Shown here: in pieces, positions 14,210-21,255 of the stretch
How the letters are laid out: every line of letters starts with the position of its first letter
Numbering within the stretch: the stretch's first letter is position 1
Source of the DNA: Micromonospora phytophila
GTDB taxonomy: Bacteria > Actinomycetota > Actinomycetes > Mycobacteriales > Micromonosporaceae
Reading direction: 5' to 3'
Length of the DNA: 40,445 nucleotides
Assembly: GCF_023656545.1 (NCBI RefSeq)
Contig: NZ_JAMOKF010000015.1
Coordinates: 1 to 40,445 of the forward strand
The notes under the pieces: model-generated
Seen by the model: only the letters and a program-made list of their open reading frames with translations
What the model was told of the DNA's origin: nothing
Databases searched by the model: none
Position numbers and translations under genes: made by a program

Positions 14210-15203
14210 CACCCGGATGGTGCCGGAGACGCGGCTGATGGCCGACGAGGAACTCTCCGCCGACGACGCCTGGCACACCCTGCGCCGGCAGGGCGGTTGG
14301 CACCTGCTGCGGGACGCCTTCATCCGGTTCCGCTACGGCGACGGGTTCAGCCACTCCCGCGCCTTCGCGCTGCAACTCTGCCTCGCCGTGGTGCCGTTCA
14401 TGATCGCGCTGACCGGTCTGATCAGCGAACTCGGCGTCGAGGAGGGCGGCCAGGTCGTCGCCGACACGGTGCTCGCGCTCACCCCCGGGGCGAGCGAGTC
14501 GGTGGTGGCCGAACTGCTCGGCGAGGGCGAACGCACCGAACGCGCCGGCGAACTGGCCCTCAGCCTCGGTCTGCTCACCGGCCTGATCGCGCTCACCAGC
14601 ACCATGGCCCAGATCGAGCGCGGCGCCAACCGGATCTACGGCGTGGAGCGGGACCGCCCGGCACTGTGGAAGTACGTCCGCGCCGCCGCCCTCGCCCTCA
14701 CCGCCGGCCTGCCCGCGCTCACCGGCTTCCTGATCCTGGTCGGCGGCGGGTCGATGGGTGACTCGGTGCAGCGGCACTACGAGTGGGGCGAGTCCGTCCA
14801 CGGCGTCTGGGACGTGGTGCGGTGGCCGCTCAGCCTCGGGCTGACCGTGCTCGCCGTGGCGGTGCTGTTCCGGCACGCGCCTCGCCGCAACCAGCCCAGC
14901 CTGACCTGGCTCATCTTCGGCGCCGGCATCGCCACCGCGCTGTGGTGGCTGGCCAGCCTGCTGCTCGCCGCGTACGTGCAGGTCAGCGACGCCTTCGGCC
15001 AGACGTACGGGGCGCTGACCGGGATGATGGCGCTGCTGCTCTGGGCCAACCTCACCGGCATGGCGCTCTTCGGCGGCCTGGCCTTCGCCGCCCAGTTGGA
15101 GGCGCTGCGGATCGGGGTGCAGGAGCCGGCCCAGCCCGACCTCTGGCAGCCCGAGGCCGAGCGGGAGGAGATCCACGACACCGGCGAGATGACCTCCCTG
15201 TAG
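14202..15203 (+). CDS. YihY/BrkB-family inner membrane protein
   Basis: 333 residues, GTG start inside the end of the kinase gene. It has a soluble N-terminus with LRDAFIRFRYGDGFSHSRAFALQLCLAVVPFMIAL, typical of the family, then about six membrane helices, including LALSLGLLTGLIALTSTMAQIERGANRIYG and GALTGMMALLLWANLTGMALFGG. The C-terminal tail is acidic and cytoplasmic. The family was once called ribonuclease BN by mistake; a transport or envelope role is assumed, and a part in lipid movement is suggested here by the kinase and phosphatase neighbours. The substrate is unknown. Confidence 0.88.
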   Translation: MSSTRMVPETRLMADEELSADDAWHTLRRQGGWHLLRDAFIRFRYGDGFSHSRAFALQLCLAVVPFMIALTGLISELGVEEGGQVVADTVLALTPGASESVVAELLGEGERTERAGELALSLGLLTGLIALTSTMAQIERGANRIYGVERDRPALWKYVRAAALALTAGLPALTGFLILVGGGSMGDSVQRHYEWGESVHGVWDVVRWPLSLGLTVLAVAVLFRHAPRRNQPSLTWLIFGAGIATALWWLASLLLAAYVQVSDAFGQTYGALTGMMALLLWANLTGMALFGGLAFAAQLEALRIGVQEPAQPDLWQPEAEREEIHDTGEMTSL

Positions 15204-15282
15204 CTCCGACAGCGGACCCGCTCCGGTGTACGCGGAGCGCCGATCGGGTAAAAGCGGCACGCCAGAGGAGAGGGAGGCTGCC

Positions 15283-16773
15283 GTGAGCGCGGTCAAAGAG
15301 GTGTTGCGACGGCCCCTGGGCCATTTCACCGAGCGGACACTCGCCGGCCTGGCGCTCGTGCTCGGCACCGGGGTCGGCTTCGGGCTGCTGCTCGTACTCG
15401 TCCGGGTGAAGTGGACTCCGCTCTACGACGTCGACCACGGCGTCGCCGCCTGGCTCAACGACCTCGTCGCGCCGCACGGGCCCCTGGTGACCGTCCTCAA
15501 CGCGATCACCGACCTCGGCGGTCGGGCGGTCATCATCTGGCTGGTCTCGGTGGCCGTGATCGGCCTGCTGATCCGCCGGCAGGGCCGGCTGGCGGTGTTC
15601 CTGATCGTCACCGGCGTCGGCGCGCTGGTCCTCGACCCGGCGCTCAAGACGCTGGTCGACCGGCTGCGCCCCGAGGTGGAGGTGCCGATCGGCAGCTACG
15701 CCGGGGACAGCTTCCCCAGCGGGCACGCGCTCGGCTCGATGGTCGCGTACGGGGCGCTGCTGCTGGTCTTCCTGCCCGCCCTGTCCCGCCGCTGGCGCAA
15801 GCCGGCGATCGCCCTGGTCGCCATGGTCGTGTTCCTGATCGGCCTGACCCGGATCGCGCTCGGCGTGCACTTCCTCTCCGACGTGCTCGGGGCCTGGCTG
15901 CTGGGCGCGGCCTGGCTCGGCGTCACCGCGTACGCCTTCCGGCTGTGGCGGTTGGAGCGCGGACGCCGGGTGCCGTCGCTGAGCGAGGGGCTGGAACCGG
16001 AGGCCGCGCACGACGTGGCGCCCGCCCCCGATGAGGCGCACCTGCTGCCGCACCCGCGGGCGGCGGTGTTCGAGCTACTCGTCGGCTGGGTGCTGGTCCT
16101 CGGCGCGCTCTACGGCTTCGGCATGTTCGTCAGCTACTACGCCGGCGGGACCTTCTTCGCCACCCTCGACACTGAGGTGCCGAGGTGGTTCGCCGAGCAC
16201 CGCACCCCGGGCCGGGACGATCTCAGCCACTGGTGGAGCAAGGCCGGCGACACCCACGCCATCCTGCTCATCTCGCTGGTCTTCTGCCCGCTCGTGCTCG
16301 CCGTGTGGCGGCGCTGGCGGCCGGTGCTCTTCGTGGCGCTGACCATGTTCGGTGAGCTGAGCCTCTTCCTCGCCTCCGCCGCGGCGGTGGACCGGCCGCG
16401 ACCGCCGGTGGGGAACCTGGACGGCCCGATGCCGACCTCCTCCTTCCCGTCCGGCCACATCGCCGCCACGCTCTGCGTCTGGGTCGCGATCACCCTGATC
16501 ATCTTCCCGCGTACCGACCGCTGGTGGCGGTGGGTCTTCGTGGCGCTGGCGGTGGTCATGCCGGCCGGCGTGGCGATCTCCCGGATGTACCGGGGCATGC
16601 ACCACCCGACCGACTTCATGGGCGCGATCATCCTCACCACCCTGTGGATCGGGCTGCTCTACTGGGTGGTCCGTCCCAACGAGGACCTGCGCGAGGGCAA
16701 CCGGCCCAGCATCGAGTCCGAGGACGTGCACACCCTCGACGACGAGCTGGCCAAGGCCGCGCGGGTGGACTGA
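15283..16773 (+). CDS. Tandem PAP2 membrane phosphatase (two domains fused)
   Basis: 496 residues. The start at GTG 15283 is supported by AGGGAGG 5 nt upstream. The first PAP2 domain (about 25-215) has all three phosphatase motifs: KTLVDRLRP, SFPSGHALG and TRIALGVHFLSDVLGA. After a linker comes the second domain (about 265-465), with AAAVDRPRPP, SFPSGHIAATL and SRMYRGMHHPTDFMGA; its first motif lacks the usual Lys. Each domain has six helices with an extracytoplasmic active site. PAP2 enzymes take phosphate off phosphatidate, undecaprenyl diphosphate or similar lipids. A fused double form is less common than single-domain proteins. It forms an operon with the lipid kinase. Confidence 0.9.
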   Translation: MSAVKEVLRRPLGHFTERTLAGLALVLGTGVGFGLLLVLVRVKWTPLYDVDHGVAAWLNDLVAPHGPLVTVLNAITDLGGRAVIIWLVSVAVIGLLIRRQGRLAVFLIVTGVGALVLDPALKTLVDRLRPEVEVPIGSYAGDSFPSGHALGSMVAYGALLLVFLPALSRRWRKPAIALVAMVVFLIGLTRIALGVHFLSDVLGAWLLGAAWLGVTAYAFRLWRLERGRRVPSLSEGLEPEAAHDVAPAPDEAHLLPHPRAAVFELLVGWVLVLGALYGFGMFVSYYAGGTFFATLDTEVPRWFAEHRTPGRDDLSHWWSKAGDTHAILLISLVFCPLVLAVWRRWRPVLFVALTMFGELSLFLASAAAVDRPRPPVGNLDGPMPTSSFPSGHIAATLCVWVAITLIIFPRTDRWWRWVFVALAVVMPAGVAISRMYRGMHHPTDFMGAIILTTLWIGLLYWVVRPNEDLREGNRPSIESEDVHTLDDELAKAARVD

Positions 16774-16778
16774 CGCCG

Positions 16779-17582
16779 ATGCTGCGGGTGATGACCTGGA
16801 ACATCAGGACCGGCGGGCGGGACCGGGGTGGCCGCGACCGGTCGGACCTGCTGATCCGGGTCGTCACCGACCGGCGGCCGGACGTCCTGGCCCTGCAGGA
16901 GCTGCGGGGCTTCGACGCCGGCGACGTGCTCGCCCGGTTCGCGGACCGGGTGGGGATGCGCCCCCACCTGGCCCGGTCCTGTCTCGGCCAGCCGGTGGCC
17001 GTGCTGCTTCGGCCGCCGCTGCGCGCCTTGGCAGCCACCCGGGTACGCCGCCCGTTCCACCACGCCGCCCAGCGGGTCACGGTGGCCACCGACGCGGGCC
17101 CGCTGACGGTACTGAGCGTCCACCTCGACCCGTACCTGGGCACCCGGCGGCGGGTCGAGGCGGGTTGGGCGGCCGCCGCGCTGCGACGCGCGCCGGGAGA
17201 CCTGGCGCTGATGGCGGGGGACCTGAACACCCTCGACCCGGTCACCGACCACACCGACCGGGTCGCCCGGCTTCCACCGGCGTACCGCCGCCGGCACCTG
17301 CGCCGCGACGGGCGGACGGTGGAGACCCGCGCGGTGGCCCGGCTGCTCGCCACCGGCCTGGTCGACCTGTACGCGGCGGCCGGGGACCCCGACGCCGGGC
17401 TGACCGCGCCCACCCGGCACGGCGGCGGGGCGGAGTTCTCCGGCATGCGCCTGGACTACCTGCTCGGCACCCCCGCCCTCGCCGGCCGGGTCCGCGACTG
17501 CCGGGTCGTCCGGGGCGGCGAGACGGAGTACGCCTCCGACCACTACCCGGTCGTCGTCGACCTGGACCTCGACCCGGCGTGA
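16779..17582 (+). CDS. Endonuclease/exonuclease/phosphatase (EEP) family hydrolase
   Basis: 267 residues; ATG 16779 lies 5 nt after the PAP2 stop. EEP motifs are complete: VMTWNIRTGG, VLALQELRG (metal Glu), LSVHLDP, LMAGDLNTLDP, GMRLDYLL and SDHYPVVVDL (catalytic Asp-His). There is no signal peptide or membrane helix, so it acts in the cytosol or at the membrane face. Members cut phosphodiesters in nucleic acids, inositol phosphates or sphingolipids. Its place at the end of a lipid phosphate operon favours a lipid or headgroup substrate, but that is inference. Confidence 0.85.
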   Translation: MLRVMTWNIRTGGRDRGGRDRSDLLIRVVTDRRPDVLALQELRGFDAGDVLARFADRVGMRPHLARSCLGQPVAVLLRPPLRALAATRVRRPFHHAAQRVTVATDAGPLTVLSVHLDPYLGTRRRVEAGWAAAALRRAPGDLALMAGDLNTLDPVTDHTDRVARLPPAYRRRHLRRDGRTVETRAVARLLATGLVDLYAAAGDPDAGLTAPTRHGGGAEFSGMRLDYLLGTPALAGRVRDCRVVRGGETEYASDHYPVVVDLDLDPA

Positions 17583-17732
17583 GGCCGCCGGCGGCTCGCC
17601 GTGGCGGACACCCCGTCGAGCCCGCGCCGGTCCGTCCCACCGTGCGACGCCGTGACATCGAGGTGTCGAAGCGGGGTGTATGGCCCGGCTTCCCCGTCGT
17701 GGCCCCTTGCCCACGCTGTCTACGGTGAGCCG

Positions 17733-18626
17733 GTGATCGACTCCCCGGCACCGGCCCGGTCCACCGGCCCCGGCGCCAGCCGGGCCGGTCAGGAGGTCGG
17801 CGCGGCGGTGCCGCTGGTCGTCGGCGTAGCCCGGGTGATCGCCCTGATCGTGGTGGTGCCGGTCCGGCTGGCGTGGGAGCTGGTCGCCGTCGCCGCCCGG
17901 GGACTGTACCGGTGGATGCTCGCGCCGCTGGGCCGGTTCCTGGACCGCTGGCTGCTGCGACCCCTCGGCTGGCTGCTGCACCACCTCCTCTGGCTGCCCC
18001 TGGCATGGCTCGGTCGCGGGCTGGCGTGGGTGGCGCGGACTCTGGTCTGGCTGCCGCTGGTGTGGCTGGGTCGAGGGTTAGCCTGGGTGGCTCGGACCCT
18101 GGTCTGGGTCCCGTTGGTGTGGCTGGCTCGAGGGCTGGCCTGGGCGGGGCGGACGCTTGTCTGGGTCCCGCTGATGTGGCTTGGGCGGGGGTTGGCCTGG
18201 GTGGCGCGAACGCTGGTCTGGGCGCCGCTGGTGTGGCTGGCGTACCACCTGCTCTGGTTGCCGGCGGTGTGGCTCGCCCGGTTGCTCACCCCGCTGGGGC
18301 GTCTCCTCACGGCCGGGCTGGTCGCGGTGGGCCGGTGGCTGTGGCGCGGGCTGGTCGCGGTGGGCCGGGCGCTGCGCGACGTGCTCGGGTGGGCGTGGCG
18401 GATGGCCGGCCGGCTGCTGTGGTGGTGCTACGCACTCACCCTGCGGCCGTTCGTGCTGGCGGCGGGCTGGCTGTGGCGGCACCTCGTCCGGCCGGCGGGA
18501 CGGGCGATCGCGGCGGCGTGGCGGGCGGCGGTGTCGCCGGCGGCACGCTGGCTTCGCGACACCGTCATCGACCCCGTCCGACACACGACCCGCGAGGTAC
18601 TGGCCGCCGTCACCCTGCGCCGTTGA
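17733..18626 (+). CDS. Trp/Arg-rich tandem-repeat protein of unknown function
   Basis: 297 residues from GTG 17733; TACGGT ends 6 nt upstream, so a leaderless start is likely. The N-terminal ~25 residues are Pro/Ala/Gly-rich, then LVVGVARVIALIVVVPVRL is a possible membrane helix. Residues 88-163 hold four 19-residue repeats of the form LPLVWLGRGLAWVARTLVW, followed by a partial fifth and further degenerate Trp/Arg helices to the end. In each repeat the two Arg sit 7 residues apart and four Trp line the rest, so the helices look amphipathic and probably lie in or on the membrane. I recognise no family. It begins 150 bp after the lipid phosphate operon on the same strand. Confidence 0.75.
   Translation: MIDSPAPARSTGPGASRAGQEVGAAVPLVVGVARVIALIVVVPVRLAWELVAVAARGLYRWMLAPLGRFLDRWLLRPLGWLLHHLLWLPLAWLGRGLAWVARTLVWLPLVWLGRGLAWVARTLVWVPLVWLARGLAWAGRTLVWVPLMWLGRGLAWVARTLVWAPLVWLAYHLLWLPAVWLARLLTPLGRLLTAGLVAVGRWLWRGLVAVGRALRDVLGWAWRMAGRLLWWCYALTLRPFVLAAGWLWRHLVRPAGRAIAAAWRAAVSPAARWLRDTVIDPVRHTTREVLAAVTLRR
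17994..18257 (+). repeat. 57-bp in-frame tandem repeat, four full copies and one partial
   Basis: Units start at 17994, 18051, 18108 and 18165 (57 bp each), with a partial unit from 18222. Each codes for one 19-residue Trp/Arg helix of the protein above. The units differ mostly at third positions and at conservative replacements, which suggests selection on the peptide after duplication. Confidence 0.85.
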
Positions 18627-18631
18627 CCCCC

Positions 18632-18726
18632 GCTCCGCTGGCCCCTGCGCCGCTGACCCTGGTGCCGCTGGCCCCCGCGCCGCTGACCCTGGTGCCGTTG
18701 GCCTCTGCACCGCTGGCCCCGCGGCG
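18632..18726. repeat. 30-bp minisatellite after the Trp-rich gene
   Basis: Two full 30-bp units (18653-18682 and 18683-18712), flanked by partial units that share CCGCTGGCCCC. It begins right after the stop codon of the repeat protein and holds no gene that I can support. Confidence 0.7.
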
Positions 18727-18777
18727 TTGACCCCGCGCCGGCTCACCAGTCGCCGCTGACCGTGGCCCGAGACGACC

Positions 18778-18828
18778 GAGATCTTGGACGAAACGGCGCC
18801 TCCAGGGGCCCCACCGTTCCAAGATCTC
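18778..18828. terminator. Long palindrome, likely terminator or intergenic repeat
   Basis: GAGATCTTGGA and TCCAAGATCTC are perfect 11-bp arms around 29 nt, with ACGG/CCGT as a second, inner pair. It lies between the convergent Trp-rich gene and the small membrane protein gene. The stretch that follows (18840-18924) is extremely G/C-rich and holds no gene. Confidence 0.55.
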
Positions 18829-18924
18829 CGGGCCGGCTGCCGGGCCAGCCGGCCGCCGGGGCCAGCCGGGGGCCGGCCGGGCCGGCGCCGGCCGACGGCG
18901 GGGCGGTGGGGGCGGGGTGGGGGG

Positions 18925-19044
18925 TCAGAGGACGAGGTTGAGCAGGAGCGTCAGCACGACCGAGGCCACGATCGAGAAGAGGATCATCAGCAGGCAGCCG
19001 AGGCCACCGCCGGCGGGACGGATCTCCGTGTTGCCGAAGCGCAT
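18925..19044 (-). CDS. 39-residue single-helix membrane protein
   Basis: The product begins MRFGNTEIRPAGGGLGCLLM and continues as one hydrophobic helix, ILFSIVASVVLTLLLNLVL, ending at its C-terminus. AGGTGA lies 5 nt before the ATG and contains the TGA stop of the upstream alpha/beta hydrolase, so the two are translated from one mRNA. Tiny membrane proteins of this kind are widespread in actinomycetes without known function. It is too short for standard ORF finding. Confidence 0.7.
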   Translation of the reverse strand: MRFGNTEIRPAGGGLGCLLMILFSIVASVVLTLLLNLVL

Positions 19045-19048
19045 GCGA

Positions 19049-19882
19049 TCACCTGTTCGTGAGGGTCGGGGCGAGGAGGGTGCGGACCGCGTCGGCGACC
19101 TGCGCCGGCGCGGTGGTGGCGACGTTGTGCGCGGCGCCGGGCACGCTCACCGTACGGGCGCGCGGCACCAGCCGGCCGACCTGCGCCCGCCAGGACGGGG
19201 GCACGACCGGGTCCCGGGTGCCGGTGACCACCAACGTGGGCGCGGCGATCCGGACCAGGTCCGCCTCGACCGGGTTGCGCACCGAGTGCGACAGCGTGGC
19301 GAAGACCCGCCAGGGGCGGGCGTCGACGACGTCGCGGAGCAGGATCGGCGCCTGCAACGGCGCCTCCAGCAGGGTGTCGACCAGCCAACGCCCGATCTGC
19401 CCCCGCCGGGACCGGGCGGTCGGGTCGCTGGTCGTCCCGGCCAGCACCACGGCGCGGACCGCGTCGGGGTGCCGGGCGGCGAGCGCGGCGACGACCTCCG
19501 CGCCGAACGAGTGCCCGAGCAGGCAGACCGACGGCATCCGGTACGCGGCCAGCCAGGCGGCCAGGTGGTCGGCGTGCCGGGGCACGTCGTACGCCTCGCC
19601 GGGGCGCTCGGTGAGCCCGAAGCCGGGCAGGTCGGGGACGTACACCGGATGGGTGGCGGCCAGCGCGACGGCCAGCGGGGTCAGGTAGCGGTGGGAGACC
19701 GCCAGCCCGTGCACGAGCACGACGGGTGGGGTGCCGGTCCCCGGGTCGGCCGAGCGGCGGGTGTGCGTACGCAGGCCGTCGACGAGGTGGAACTCGCTGG
19801 TCAGCCCGGCGGCCGGTCGGGGAGCGGCCAACGCCAGGCGCAGCTCCGCCGGGCCGAACCGACCGGCCGGTGAGACTCTCAC
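19049..19882 (-). CDS. Alpha/beta hydrolase
   Basis: 277 residues from GTG 19882, which overlaps the stop of the oxidoreductase gene (GTGA). The fold motifs are VVLVHGLAVSHR (oxyanion hole), LLGHSFGAEVV with the nucleophile Ser, TLVVTGTRDPVVPP with the acid Asp, and PGAAHN with the catalytic His. The lid region is of ordinary size. No signal peptide is present. It may hydrolyse an ester, lactone or C-C bond; the coupled F420-type oxidoreductase hints at a shared small-molecule route, with substrate unknown. Confidence 0.88.
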   Translation of the reverse strand: MRVSPAGRFGPAELRLALAAPRPAAGLTSEFHLVDGLRTHTRRSADPGTGTPPVVLVHGLAVSHRYLTPLAVALAATHPVYVPDLPGFGLTERPGEAYDVPRHADHLAAWLAAYRMPSVCLLGHSFGAEVVAALAARHPDAVRAVVLAGTTSDPTARSRRGQIGRWLVDTLLEAPLQAPILLRDVVDARPWRVFATLSHSVRNPVEADLVRIAAPTLVVTGTRDPVVPPSWRAQVGRLVPRARTVSVPGAAHNVATTAPAQVADAVRTLLAPTLTNR

Positions 19883-20841
19883 AGCTCGCGCAGCCTCGGC
19901 AGCAGCTGCTCCTGCGCCCAGTCCAGGAAAATCGGCTGGTTCTCGCCGCCCACCTGCACGATCGACACGTGGCTGAAGCCGGCGTCGACGAACTTCTTGA
20001 ACGCGGCCACGTGCCGGTCGACGTCGGGGCCGCAGGAGATTCCCTCGGCGACGTCCTCCTCGCGCACGAACTGGCTGGCGGCGGCGAACGAGTCCGGGCC
20101 GGGCAGCTCAGCGTTGACCTTCCAGCCCAGCCCGAACCAGCGGAACTGGTCGTGCACGGTCTTGCGGCACTCCGCCTCGTCCGGGCCGTAGCAGATGGCC
20201 ACCTGCCCGTAGCGGGGCTGGCCGGCGCCGCCCGCGTCGTCGTACATCTCGATGATGTGCGGGTCGGGCTCGGTGGCGACGATGCCGTTGCCGTACTCGG
20301 CGGCGAGGGTGGCGGACTGCCGGCCGGAGGCGGCGATCGCCATCGGCACCGGGCGCTCCGGCCGGTCCCACACGTACGCGTCGGGCACGTCGTAGTGGTT
20401 GCCGGAGAATGTCAGCGTCTCCCCGTTGAGCAGCGGCCGGATGATCTGGAGCGCCTCCTCGAACATCTCGTGCCGCTGCTGCACGTGCGGCCAGCCGCCG
20501 ATCACGTGCTCGTTGAGGTTCTCTCCCGCGCCCAGCCCCAGGGTGAACCGGCCGTCCGAGAGCACCCCGACCGTGCTGGCCTTCTGCGCCACCACGGCCG
20601 GGTGGTAGCGCCGGATCGGGCAGGTCACGAAGGACATCAGCTCGGCCCGCGAGGTGGCGTGCGCGACCGCGCCGAGCACCGACCAGGCGTACGGGGAGTG
20701 GCCCTGGGATTCCAGCCACGGGTAGTAGTGGTCGGAGATGACGAGCTGGTCGAAGCCGGCCGCCTCCGCCCGTACCGCGTGGTCGACCAGCTGCTTCGGG
20801 CCGGCCTGCTCGCACATCAGGGTGTAGCCGACGCTGACCAT
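19879..20841 (-). CDS. LLM-class F420-dependent oxidoreductase
   Basis: 320 residues with GGAGGGAGA before the ATG. The luciferase-like TIM barrel shows YTLMCEQAGPKQLVDHAVRAEAAGFDQLVISDHYYPWLESQG, ATSRAELMSFVTCPIRRYHPAVVAQKAST and GRFTLGLGAGENLNEHVIGGWP, and ends in DAGFSHVSIVQVGGENQPIFLDWAQEQLLP. These match the group of F420-linked enzymes near F420-dependent glucose-6-phosphate dehydrogenase (the TIGR03557-like set). It transfers hydride between a substrate and cofactor F420 in the cytosol. The substrate is unknown. It is the first gene of a three-gene operon with the hydrolase and the small membrane protein. Confidence 0.88.
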   Translation of the reverse strand: MVSVGYTLMCEQAGPKQLVDHAVRAEAAGFDQLVISDHYYPWLESQGHSPYAWSVLGAVAHATSRAELMSFVTCPIRRYHPAVVAQKASTVGVLSDGRFTLGLGAGENLNEHVIGGWPHVQQRHEMFEEALQIIRPLLNGETLTFSGNHYDVPDAYVWDRPERPVPMAIAASGRQSATLAAEYGNGIVATEPDPHIIEMYDDAGGAGQPRYGQVAICYGPDEAECRKTVHDQFRWFGLGWKVNAELPGPDSFAAASQFVREEDVAEGISCGPDVDRHVAAFKKFVDAGFSHVSIVQVGGENQPIFLDWAQEQLLPRLREL

Positions 20842-20964
20842 GGTGTCTCCCTCCGATCCGGGCGGATCATCCTCGGATACCCCGGTCGGCGTGGGTCAAC
20901 CATCGCGTCCGGTTCCCGTCGCAGGTGGGGTCTCCTCGATGGGGGTGGAGGACGCCCCGGCGCC

Positions 20965-21013
20965 TTGACGCGGACGACCGGGCTGCCTACCGTCGGCTCT
21001 TAACCGGTTAAGA
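20965..21013 (+). promoter_or_regulatory. Promoter P1 and operator 1 of the mannanase gene
   Basis: TTGACG (20965-20970), 17-nt spacer, TACCGT (20988-20993). The perfect 16-bp palindrome TCTTAACCGGTTAAGA (20998-21013) covers the expected start of transcription. AACCGGTT with a central CpG is a typical LacI-family operator core, so repression that is relieved by a sugar is likely. Confidence 0.65.
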
Positions 21014-21113
21014 CCGGGGCCTCGCGCGCATCCCGTGGTGGGGATGGCCGCCCCCGTGACGGCTCGGCTCCCCACGGGCCGTCACGGGCCGGCGGTCGCG
21101 ACGCCGGCAACTG

Positions 21114-21149
21114 AACCGGTTGCCTTCCCTCGATCCATCGGCCTAGGCT
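21114..21149 (+). promoter_or_regulatory. Promoter P2 and operator 2 of the mannanase gene
   Basis: A second AACCGGTT (21114-21121) overlaps the -35 TTGCCT (21120-21125). After an 18-nt spacer comes TAGGCT (21144-21149). The two operator cores are 112 bp apart. Confidence 0.5.
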
Positions 21150-21255
21150 GATCCCTGCGCCGCCGGGAGCCGGACGGCGGCTGTCGGGCTGCAGCCGCCT
21201 TCCCTGTCACACCCCACCCCCACCTGGGCAGCGGGGGTCCTCCCTGAGGAAGGCC

